NCBI GenBank assembly: GCA_002633005.1 | Contig: NMRA01000754.1 | Coordinates: forward strand, 62,001-126,000 | From: Phoronis australis | Lineage: Eukaryota > Phoronida > Phoronidae | Direction of reading: 5' to 3' | DNA length: 64,000 nucleotides | Part shown: positions 23,461 to 35,100 of the stretch, in pieces | Layout: the number at the start of each line of letters is the position of its first letter | Position numbering within the stretch: the stretch's first letter is position 1 | The notes under the pieces: model-generated | The model's input: the letters and a program-made list of their open reading frames with translations, nothing else | Databases searched by the model: none | What the model was told of the DNA's origin: nothing | Translations under genes and position numbers: made by a program

Positions 23461-24176
23461 ATGTCTTTTCATCACTGTGCACAGGATGTTTTGGTTTCGT
23501 GAAACTGTTTTCAGATGATTTGTTTCCTGAAACGTTTGACGTTTTTCAATTGTTGTCAACGTGATTCAGCTTAATAAAGTGATACTTAATTATTTATTGT
23601 CGCTTTTAATAATAGACTATGAGCTGAGAGCACCATCGTTCGCCAGTTTTTCTCGTAACGAGACAGAACACATGTTTATTTCCGGACTAGCAGTACACGT
23701 CTTCGTTCTTAAACAACAAGAGGCTGCTGTTACGCGATCATCTGATATTCAAGTTTTTACGCTCCGTCGTTGCTCCTTATGCTCTTGAATATTTGGAAGT
23801 TGTCTAAACCCCTGTATACACAACACACTTTTTCGTATACGACTTTTCGTATGCTAAAAAAGGTGTACGTAGGCAGATGTTCCAACAAAAAAATTTGCTG
23901 GTGGCGTGACTCATACCCAGATGTGCACAATATGGTTCCACGAAAATTATGAGCCAAGTTCATGTGACGAATTCGAGAAGGGTTTTTAACTATCTTAAGA
24001 AAAACTCCAGAGACATGTTAAGTGCCAGAAACTTACCAGGATGCATGGAAATTTCACTGTTTTCACAAAAAATGTCTTACACGGGAGGGGGGCCCCCTCC
24101 CCCGACGTCCCCCCGCTCGGCGCCACGAGTCTAGGATTCGACCTTTGCGGGAATCCTAAACCCCCTTTACCGAAAA

Positions 24177-24192
24177 CGTAGATCCGCCACTG
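24177..24192 (-). mobile_element. CAGTGGCGGATC transposon terminus, minus orientation
   Basis: The minus strand reads CAGTGGCGGATCTACG, identical over 16 bases to the left end of the 300-bp element at 21891. The body extends toward about 24080 through G/C-rich sequence; the other end is not clear. Confidence 0.6.
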
Positions 24193-24394
24193 GGGGGGCA
24201 CAAACCAATTTTACTTTGCCAACCTACTCTCTTGCTATCGCCACCTCCTCCCCCAGTTGTCTTGATGTCACCATATTTGTACCGAACGGGCGACGTAGGT
24301 GGGGGTGATACCGGGGATGCAGCCATCCCGATTTGACTAACCGTGAACCAACAAAGTTTCACGGAAAGAATGGATCTAGGACCAGCGCACTGAC

Positions 24395-24465
24395 GGGTAG
24401 CTTAGTGGGAGTTGCCTGAAGTAACTATAGCTGGGTTCCAACTGCGGATTCGAACCTATTCCTCT
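24395..24465 (+). repeat. tRNA-like SINE head
   Basis: GGGTAGCTTAGTGGGAGTTG contains a good box A (TAGCTTAGTGG), followed about 50 bases later by GGATTCGAACC, a box-B-like core with an inserted base. Cloverleaf arms do not pair well, so it is a SINE relic rather than a tRNA gene. Confidence 0.5.
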
Positions 24466-25302
24466 GCTCTGGGTTGAAGGTCAAGGTTTGTTTTCAGAAA
24501 AAAAATCTTCAATTTATTATGGCCATTCTTTGAAGTAATTTTTTGGAAAGGCGAGGTCCCGAGGTGCCTGGTACGAGTGCCTTTGTAGCCGTTTCAGAAT
24601 CCCTAGATGAAATATTGGCGGTAGTCCAATTTCTGGTTGCTGGGGGAAATGATACAGAGTGTGTCTCAACAATGTACACACTTCAACGTCTGGAGTTCAA
24701 ATTCAGTTCCCGACGTGGGTATCTGAGATTCTGTGAAGGCCTACTACAGGTTACACCTTATTTATAACGTAGATGTGCCAGTCATGACGTTCTCCGTGCA
24801 TGCGCGTCCTCATAGAAGGGGGGCTCGGGGATGGGTCCGAACGAGCCCTCCCTCCCATTTGGTAAAATGGGCAAAAACGTCCGCCCCAAAGAAACAAAAA
24901 TCCGAGAAAAACGAGACAGAAATCCACTAACTCAGAAATTCGGCATATGCACAATTCATAGCCCTGAACAAGTCCCGTATTCCGTTTTTTTTTACTAAAA
25001 GTTCTACAACCTCAAAAATTCGAGCTTTTCTATATTTTAGGCTGTGTGCGCGCTTGCCGTGTGTGTAGTATGCACGGGAATTGCAAGCAAGACGATTCAG
25101 TTTTGAAGAACAAAAAATCATTGCGCAATACTACTAGAAACAAAACATCAAGGAAGTGCAAAGAGAACCATTCCAATTTGATGACCAATGACTTAGATTT
25201 TATTTGTTTAAGTACTTAAACTTCATTTTCGATCTGCGGTTTGTAAACTTGAACCCAGTAATCTAGTTCCTAAGCCAATGATAATTTACTGTCATTCGAA
25301 GT

Positions 25303-25951
25303 GTGAAAACATTTTGGAACACTTTGTAGAGCAGTCCGAAATTCTTCTATTTCCTTGAGATTTATTTCAAATTGACAAAAATCATGTAGTGTACTTTTAT
25401 ATTTGGGGATCTGATGATTGATCGAAATTTCCCAATGTCGGCCTGCAACTACCGGTAAGTTCATTGAAGCATTGTCATTTCTTACAAGATTAGCTTCTAA
25501 TTGTAAAAAATCAGCTCTTAATCAGTCCATTTTCATAGATACATAAGCATGTAAATCAGAAACCGACAATCAAATCCAGGAACAATGCGTTTACCTTGAT
25601 TAAAGAACTTAATTACTTTTTGATCCCCTGTTGGTGACTTTGAAAAACAAGTCTTGTACCGAATTCAAAAAAAGCAATGCATTTTTTGTAATTTGAATTG
25701 TGAGTAAATTTTTGGGAAGTTTCCGAATTTCATCAATGTCCTTGAGAATTATTCTAGATAGGCAAGAAGCGTCCAAGTGCAGTTTACTATTTGAGGATTG
25801 GATTATACTAGATTGTTTTGCATATTCAGATTATGAATTCAACTTAATTCCCTGTAATCATTTCTTAAAAGACTAACTTGTAATTGCCAAAAATCATTTA
25901 TTAACCTGTCAGTTTTCGTAGATACATAAACATGTAAATCAGAAACCAACG
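25303..25951 (+). repeat. Diverged direct duplication, about 390-bp period
   Basis: Units 25303-25567 and 25697-25951 share, in order, CCGAAATTC/CCGAATTTC, a TCCTTGAGA block, TTAGCTTCTAATTG/CTAACTTGTAATTG, AAAAATCA, and ATAGATACATAAGCATG/GTAGATACATAAACATG ending TAAATCAGAAACC. Divergence is high, so the duplication is old. Confidence 0.65.
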
Positions 25952-27339
25952 AATTTGTTGGTCAAAACGGAAAGTTACAAGCATTTTCCGCAGGCATGCT
26001 TGCAGATTTTTGACGGGTATTCGGGGGTAAATGGGAGATTGGACATTTTTGGCTCATTTACATGGTACATATAATGGTTCACTAGTTGCCTTGAACTTGA
26101 CCTCAGAAAAAGCTGAAATATTTATTTATCATTGCGAGTATTTGAGTACACTCGTTCGACATGTACACGGTCACCCCAATGGTAGCCTCGACAGCAGTGT
26201 TTTCCACAAGTGGGAATTCTTTACCAACAACTCATAGTGACCATTTTCAAAAGGGATACTATTCTTGTGATACTATGAGAAACAGTAACAGTATTCTGTA
26301 ACTAACCATCGAAAATAGACCTTTTGTGTAAGTAACAAATAGCGGTCTTCAAGTTCTTCAAAATTCCACCCTTTCGATGGCGGTCAACTCTCTTGTTTTT
26401 TCACATTTTTGGTTGTTTGGGTAGAATGTCTTGATACTGCTGTGCTGAGCACAAATGTTTTGTACTTTTTGATGAATATGAAATCTCAAGTTCCGTCGTG
26501 AAAACTAGGCAGTGTCGTATCTACATGTATACACGGACAAAGAGACATTTTTCCGAACTGCTCCACCGAGATAGGGTCCCGTCTGAAATTGGACACCTTA
26601 ATTATCAAAAGCTAAACAGAAAAGAATGACAGTTCATTCCACCGTCGTGTGGTCACAAGACGGGGCAGGCAGTGACCTTCCTCAACATGAAAGTCAGTTG
26701 CACGATTTCACAATAAAACAGGAAGCTATACGTTATCGAGTCCAACTTTGGGCCCTCTCTCCGTGAGTCGACCCTTAAGAATTTGTCAATAAAAACATGA
26801 ACAGGTGGCCACTTGAATGTCATCAATGACCTTATTCAAAGGTGGGGCCCCTCAATATTTTTTAAAAAATCAAGAAATGTGCAGCAATTGATGATATCTG
26901 CCATATCATCAATTTTTCTCAAGTGATGTACAATTCGAGAAAAAAGCGACAGTTGTCTCCATTATCCCTTGCCAGAGAGGGGCGTCTGGAAAAATGTGAT
27001 TTTGCAGTCGCACATTGATTTATTGAATTTAAAAAGAAAGCAGATTAATACGTTCCGCAAAAGCTTCGTTTTACATTTTTTTTCGATTTTTCGAAATATA
27101 TGCATGAATCAATACGTGCTCGTTTTCAAGTGCGTTTAGACAACCTGTGCTGCGAAACCGCAGCGGAGACTGCAATAACAATGTCCTGGCCCGGTTCCCC
27201 AAAAGGTAAACCATGCACTGATACAGAGTTGTTAAACGTTCTCTTGAATTTTGTCTCCTATCTGCACTTAGCAGGCAGTCTTTCTTTTCTCGACTGTCCC
27301 CGTCCCACGAGTATGTCGGTTGCCACGGTTTAACCTTGA

Positions 27340-27410
27340 CGCCTGAAAATTTTTGAGGGGCCCGTGCCCCCCGACCCCCGCCGCTTCCTACGGCCCTGAG
27401 CCTCCTGTAA
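27340..27410 (-). mobile_element. Transposon terminus, CAGGGCCGTAGGAAG type
   Basis: On the minus strand the sequence CAGGGCCGTAGGAAGCGG leads into a G-rich tract and then GGGGGGCACGGGCCCC. A related AGGCCCGTAGGAAGG occurs at about 21861-21875, immediately before the 300-bp element. This is a second GC-rich element family; its other end was not found. Confidence 0.45.
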
Positions 27411-28007
27411 TCAATGAACAGGATATTGGATTTTCGTGCATTTTGCGCTCGTTCAGCTGAGCGGTTACTGGCCGGATGTAGTTCTCACTTTGTATGTGAT
27501 CTCCGGAGTCCTTTTCTATGTGATGATTTTTTCGTGGTGGCCCTTTATGGACCTTTCCTAACTACGTCTCATGAGAGACATTTGCACTGTGGGCCTATGT
27601 TTTCTCCTTATATGGTTTCAATATGACGGTCTGTAATTATTTGACGTCTCATGCTTTCCTCACAGCCATGAGCCGGGTCACGATCTTTTATCGATTGACG
27701 CCTGCCTAGTTAGTGACATGAGGTCAGCCTGCCCCCGCCAAGTAGAGTGTTTATCTACTAAAAAAGGCCATTAGGCTACAAACAAATGTAACGTCGTGTT
27801 CAACAAAAAATTCTTAAAGTAGAAAGTCTGTAAAATTTAGGTTTTGTCTTTATACCTGTCTTCAGTTCACTGGGTCACGTGTCTTAATTTCCAAAAATGG
27901 ATGAGCGTCTAAACGAAGTTTTTGAACTGGAAAGCACGCTTTATATCATTGACCAAATAGTTGAACGCTAACACACGTGAGTTACGTGCGTACATCGATG
28001 TTTAACG

Positions 28008-28830
28008 GCGTAAAATAATTCTTAACGGCGTAAATTAAAGTTTTACGACATGTATCAATCATTTTCAGTGCAAGTTAATTATTTGCGGTGCAAACTAACT
28101 TTTGTGGAGAACACTGTAAAACGTTTCCCTATCTGTTTCGGGAATGTCCGGAAGAAAATGTGGTACTAGTTTTGCTGAGCGGTATCACGTTCTTTGTGGT
28201 AAATAATGTAGACGTACACTGCATTACTAACAGCGTTTCACAAGACGTGTAAACAAGTGTTCGACCGAAATAAATGTTCATAAGAACTTTTAACGACGTA
28301 AATTTATTATTTACGCCGCAAAACCAAGTTTGAACGACGTAAATATATTATCTAATGTGTAAATTAGAGTTGATTTGCAGGAATAGTTTACACACGAAAA
28401 TAATCAATATACGCCGTAAATTAATTTTTTTACAATGACCGTCGGTATTACAACCAGTGCATGCGCTCTACTTTGGCTACCGAAAAACAGAACATGGTAA
28501 AACCCCTTGAACTCGAAGCTATCCGTGGCACAATAGGGCAAATCATGCCCGAAACAGAAGGCACTGGACGACCCCTTTTCAGCAAGCATAAGCTGACACT
28601 TGAAGAGTCTAGAATGACATAAGCCCCAAGAAATTTCATGTGGTAATTAAACTAAATGTGGGCCAAATTAAGTGAATCTACCTTTAATTCTTTATGGATT
28701 GTAAATTAAGTATTAACGGCGTAAAATCACTGAGTTAACTTTTAACTGCGAGAACTTATTAGATTCGGTTCAAATTAAATTATAAGGATGTAAAGCAATT
28801 ATTTGCGGCGTAAATTTATTATCTACGAAA
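28008..28830. repeat. Field of dispersed GGCGTAAAT-type motifs
   Basis: At least nine variants of AACGGCGTAAAT(T)A occur in both orientations (for example near 28008, 28023, 28295, 28310, 28333, 28412, 28715 and 28805), separated by unrelated DNA. This is far above chance density for a CpG-containing 9-mer in AT-rich sequence. Confidence 0.6.
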
Positions 28831-29177
28831 AACGGTAGTTTGCGCGCATATCGGACTACGTGTGTATTAAGAACTTTTTCTTCATAACAGTCTCAGGTAC
28901 GGGCACTAAACCAGATCAACTATTATGATGTTCCGCGTACACAACTAAATTTGGAAGTTTTCCAGGGTCTTCAGTCAATTTTCACGGAACAGATTCTATA
29001 ACGAGTTTCAATGGTGCTCCACATGCATCTTTTTAGAAGTGAACTTACAGCAAGCAAGGAGTGTAGTAAGAATATTAGTATGCTACACTCCTTGCAACCC
29101 TCGTTCGCAACAGCGCAGAGCTAAATTCTGCTAGGAGTTGTCGCCCCTGAATGCCAACAGATGTCACTGTAGTCAAA

Positions 29178-32100
29178 ATGGCGAACTCGAACGTGGTCTG
29201 TAAGGTTCATCCAGTTGTTTTATTTTGCATTGTTGATTCCTACGAGAGAAGGAATGAAGATGCTCACAGAGTAATCGGAACATTGTTAGGTAATGTAGTG
29301 TTGGGAAACTTATTCTCTACAATTCATGATGGTGTTGGTTCTTGAATGAACAGTTCCGCCTGGACCTCGTCCTCGGCACAGGTGTCCTCTCAGGCTCAGC
29401 TCGTCCTCAATGCACTACATATAATACTACTAGGTATGACACTCCCGATTAGAAACTTCATGGGTGCTTCACTTCAGCCCTCCATAGCTAATATAAAACT
29501 CAATAAATTTACACAAAACAAGGTTTCAACAAACCATTGGCAATTCTTCTTTCTTCCAATACCATTCACAGTGTCCTGTTCCGGCGATTTCGTAAGAAAT
29601 TCGCAGTCAAAGAACAAAAATGTTCACAAAAAGCCCAAACACACTTCCATCATGGACGGCTCGAGGTCAAGGACGGTACGGAAATTACCGATGAATTACG
29701 GATGGATGGCGTTATCGACATCGTGACTTTTAAGTGTGGAATGTATTTTTGACGAGGTGAAAACACAAAATCGGTGACTGGATTTGGGTTAAAACGAAAT
29801 GTGTACAGAAAGCAAATGGAAGTATTGTAGCCCCTAAATGGCCAACAGAGGGGCTACACGTTGCCTAACGATTCATCAGCACGTTTACAACAACATTCCC
29901 TTCTTTCCTACAAAACGGGCATGCCTCCTGCGTGAGGGGCTGCAGATCTCGGCAGACCCTAGTGTCCTGGAATTTGCCTTCAGCAACACTTCCCCATGTC
30001 CTGGAATTTGCCCTTCAGCAATGCTCTCCGTGGTGTGGATCCACCAACAATTACGCCCTATCCGCAAGCCCCTGAGTTGGCAGTGCTTCCTGTCACCCGT
30101 TTGCCAACTATATCAATTGTAGTAATAGCCGAGATTGCCAACCAGGGAATCAAACCAACAATCCCAATAAAACTGGCAAGCTTGCTAACCATTCAGCTAA
30201 TAGGCAATATGACCAAACAGAGGCTCATATGATGCATCAGAAACACGTCTAAAACGCTACTACTGGCTTTGCTTATGTTTTTTTGAAAACATCAGTTTTC
30301 AGAGAAATTTTGAATGCGCTACCTTCGAAATTATTTCAAACATGCTGGATTATTATGTAAGATAATCATCCTCTGACCTCAGCTCTGTTATGTTCACATT
30401 TCCTTTGCAAGAATTCGTAATCTCAAATTAAAGAACTCCTTCGTCTGTTTCCACTTATGCCAGACGGAACAGTCAAAAGTTGGTTGAACTATGTAGTTAT
30501 AGAAGTTTTTACTAATGTAGAGCAATCTGGACTTCTGGAAGGTTCTGTCTCGTTTCAATTTAGAAAAATGAGACGTCTGTCCATAGTTCATAACATTATT
30601 TATAATGGCAGACTTCATGTAACCGTTACTGGATATTGGTGTAGACCAATTAATTCATAGTGAATTGTGTGTTCCCAGGTTGAATATTTCAGTTGTTAAA
30701 AATAATTTTCGCTTTTAATGTATGCGTGGTACGACTGTGTCAGAGTACCAGTCTGTGTCAATATACCAGTCTGGCTATAGTTCATGGTCTAAATCCTTCC
30801 TGTATAAGCACATGTACCAGTCTGTGCCAATATACCAGTCTGGCTATAGTTCATGATCTAAATCCTTCCTGTATAAGCACATGTACCAGTCTGTGTCAAT
30901 ATACCTGTATGGCTATAGTTCCTGATCTAAATCCTTCCTGTATAAGCACATGTACCAGTCTGTGTCAATATACCAGTCTGGCTATAGTTCATGATCTAAA
31001 TCCTTCCTGTATAAGCACATGTACCAGTCTGTGTCAATATACCAGTCTGGCTATAGTTCATGGTCTAAATCCTTCCTGTATAAGCACATGTACCAGTCTG
31101 TGTCAATATACCAGTCTGGCTATAGTTCATGGTCTAAATCCTTCCTGTATAAGCACATGTACCAGTCTGTGTCAATATACCAGTCTGGCTATAGTTCATG
31201 ATCTATCCTGTATAAGCACATGTACCAGTCTGTGTTAATATACCAGTCTGGCTATAGTTCATGATCTAAATCCTTCCTGTATAAGCACATGACCAAATGC
31301 CTACAGCCAAGGATTTTAGTTACACCAATGCATATTTGGTGACAACTGTCACTTCTATAAGCACTGCATCGCCACTCGAGTGCTATATTGATACATAGTT
31401 AAAACCGAGCTTAGGAGCTAGAAACCTGACTCAAGGGTCTAGCAGCAGTGTGGTCCAGGGAGACTCAAACCCACGACCTCGACTCCTTGAGTAAAGAAGG
31501 TGGGCACCCATCAAACTACTCCACACTGCCTTCGCCTTACTACAGTTCAACAGTTGTGAACTTTTGGCAAACCTTGTAATCTGACTGCATTTTTGTCACT
31601 GATTTTCGAACTTGTTTAATCACTCACCTGAAGCCAGTCCCATTAAATACAATGGCTCGAGATGTGCAGCCAAAGCAGACATAACATATGTTTTTCATTA
31701 CAGGTTCACAGGACAAAAATTCTGTAGAAATCACAAACTGCTTTACAGTTCCACATAACGAGTCAGAAGATGAGGTAAGCATAATTGACTAGCTGCAGCC
31801 CATAGTAGAACCAATGATGTATGCAATGATATTCAGTGGACTAGCTGCAGCCTATTGTTGACCAATGATAGATTGGCACTGATATTCAGTGGTGATGCAA
31901 TGATCTTTTAGTAGATTCTCAACTTTTCAAACAAAAGAACTAACCAGATATTAGGAAATAACCATGCAACATTGTCAATTTTGCAAGACATTGATAAATT
32001 CGTGGTAAAAATAGAAAATGCCATCAGCTCATGTACATTGTGTCTTTAAAATGCCCAGTTATAGGTACTGTTGCAAATTATCCAGACAGTGTAAAGCCTG

Positions 32101-35100
32101 ATCCACATTATGTAAGAGTCTCAGTCACAGTGTAGTTGGTTCTTGCAGCCATTTTATAATCCACCAGGATGAATTGTCTGATAGTATAGTGACTTGTTGC
32201 AACGCAATGTGTGCATGAATATGCAGCAGCTGGGTACAACTTGGTGCAATTTGATGCTTCTTACAATAATGTTTGTGCAACAACCTGTTGTATTCTTCAA
32301 TGGGATACTAGTGACCTTTTGGGGGATGAAGAGGCACTTCATAATTTTTGTTTAAAACATCCATCTACTCTAATCACATACATCGTGAAAGTCAAAGTGT
32401 TCCCCTGTGCTATCTGCTGAAACATCAAAGTACATGCTGCTACAGCCAGGTGGCGATTTGAGTCACCAGTCTTTTTTACAAAGTCAAACTGTTCCCCTGT
32501 GCCATCCGCTAAATAGCTAAGTATCTGCTACGTGACTGCCAGGTGGCGAGTTGAGTCACCGGTCCCATGTGGTCAGCCCCCCCCCATTACTTCCTGAAAG
32601 TTTCCCATTCTGACAACTGGTTCTGTAATAAATTGTGTGTGTTCAAGAAGCAACTCTGTTATTCTAAACAGACCAACAGTAACAATATACATCTTTATGG
32701 TGTCATGCAATGGTCTGTCATTAACAGTTAGGTGTCAGGATGGTTTTTTCTTTGTAGGTGGCTGTTGACATTGAATTTGCTCGTAACATGTACGAACTTC
32801 ATCGGAGAGTGAATCCAGCTGAGAGTATTGTTGGTTGGTGAGTGTAAGCCAAACATTTTGATAATTATTTAAGTAGTCCATTGTTCAACTGACCATGTTG
32901 TCCAAAACGGCTACTGCACGGAAATAATTTTGATTTATGAATGGTTCGTGGTTTTCACCTCCTCTATTGATAAATACCTCAAGTGATTTTTCAAAAGGAT
33001 TTTACAACAATTATGATGATGTAATGTAATGCAAAAACTGAACGATTCTTCATAAACAAGACATGCAGGGGATTTTACGAATTCCAATTATAGTTTGAAC
33101 TTGATCACACAAAATGGATACCATCAATGTCCTAGTAATTTTATGTCAAGGTCCACCTTGACCTTATCACAATTTTTTAACACCTACGCACAGTTAATGA
33201 CGCACCCATAGATTTCTTGGTTTTCATTTCATATGTGGTGAGCATTTTTACGTGTATGAGTACGGTGAACTTTCACTACTCAACAGGTCAGGCAGGTGGA
33301 TGTGTGTGAGATAAAGTGACTTTTCATTTGAAACACACCTGACAGAACATTGGCATTTTATTTTATCAAAATTTCAAACATAAAGTGAATAGGAAGAAAA
33401 CTTTACTTCATTATTTGCTCAGTTTATATTTTGCAGTTGTTATCAACAATCACGCAATGAAATTTGAACATTTTTAGCAAAACGGAGAGCTTTCGATTGA
33501 ATGTAAGATTGACAGTCTTGGCAGTTGGTTTATGTGGAATTGAGGAGTGTTAACCACGCTAATGTTCTCCCTATTCCATATTGCAGGTACTCCACTGGTC
33601 CTGATGTCACTGAACACTCAGTTCTTATACACGAGTACTACACACGTGAAGCCAAGAGTCCTATCCATCTGACAGTTGACACCAGCCTCCGTGGATCACA
33701 CATGGGAATCAAGGCATACATGAGGTACACCCGTTTGATCGGGATGGAGATACTTTACTGTTGCTTAAGGAATCGTGTTAACACTTTCGTGACGGAATTA
33801 TTTAGTAATGAATGACACTACCTTGTGAGTGTCAAATTTTGAAGACATTAAGAGAATTTGGTGCAATAGCAAAAAGTCTCAAAGTTGTTTAGGTGGTATA
33901 CATGTATTGCCATGAAATATTCAGTCAGAAGTGTTTCGTACAGTGTCAGACTTCTGAACTATGATTCCGCATCTGAAGCTTTTGCTACTTTCCTCGGGTA
34001 ACTGGTCGTCAACTGCTTGACAAGTAACTACAATTGCTCCAAGTTTACTGAAATGAGATGCTTTCATGAAGTGGTTGGCTGTTGACTGCTCTTTGTGTCT
34101 CGTTTGAGAGATTAAAACCAGACGAGCTTTAGACAATTACCTCAAGTTGACTAAAACCTTATCACACAATAGTTTCCAAGAATTGCTTACATTTTCTTTA
34201 ACAGCTGATGTAACTATCGCCGAATGGTTTATTAATGTCATTAAGTATCATCAAGTGTGCATCAAAAATAGATTTAATCAAAGTTGTTGTTTCTTTACGA
34301 CAGTGGCTGTCACTTTGTAAATCACTGAATTGTTTGCCCTATTTATTCCACTGAAGTTTGAATTCCCATTACTTTGTGAAAAAACACTGGAAGTCTAAGT
34401 TGTCTCACTCAAATAATCCTTATGAAATAACACTTTACTATACATTAGACAAGTGTTGTTTTCCTGGCAGAGCATTGGGTTGCATTATGCCAGGCTGCAG
34501 TTTCCATCATCTCCAATAGATGTCTCTGCTGTCTATTTCAGTGCAGCTATGGGTGTTCCTAGCAGGACTGTTGGCACTATGTTTACGCCTGTCCCTGTGG
34601 AGATAACAAGTTATGAACCTGAGCAAGTGGGAGGTCAGTACTAGCTCTGATGCATCCTCTGAAGTGTACCACCCATGTCACTCTGATGCATCTCTGAGAA
34701 ATGTACCACCCATGTCACTCTGATGCATCTCTGAGAAGTGTACCACCCATGTCACTCTGATGCATCTCTGAGAAATGTACCACCCATGTCACTCTGATGC
34801 ATCTCTGAGAAGTGTACCACCCATGTCACTCTGATGCANACCATGCCTTTCCATTTTGCAAAGTATGCCCTCTACTGGCGACTTTATGGTACCAATAAAC
34901 AACCCTAGAAGGATACCGTATGCGGTGCAATTGTGGGCGCACTTCAACGCTCCGCGTTACTCTTGTTATGTGTATGAGTACGGTGAACTTTCACTACTCA
35001 ACAGGTCAGGCAGGTGGATGTGTGTGAGATAAAGTGACTTTTCATTTGAAACACACCTGACAGAACATTGGCATTTTATTTTATCAAAATTTCAAACTTA

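Larger units (their letters stand above)
19643..29177. other. Intergenic spacer, transposon- and repeat-rich
   Basis: No gene is recognised over about 9.5 kb. It contains the 300-bp element at 21891-22190, a diverged repeat tract at 23225-23460, further CAGTGGCGGATC and CAGGGCCGTAGGAAG transposon ends near 24177 and 27370, a SINE head near 24395, a 390-bp-period duplication at 25303-25951 and a dispersed GGCGTAAAT motif field at 28008-28830. The 75-aa minus frame at 22901-23128 is open but unidentified. Confidence 0.45.

Noticed and set aside
30693-31238. A 181-codon plus-strand ORF of 23-residue repeats
   Set aside because: It is produced by the 69-bp minisatellite, whose period is divisible by three; other frames are open too, and there is no start or splice context.
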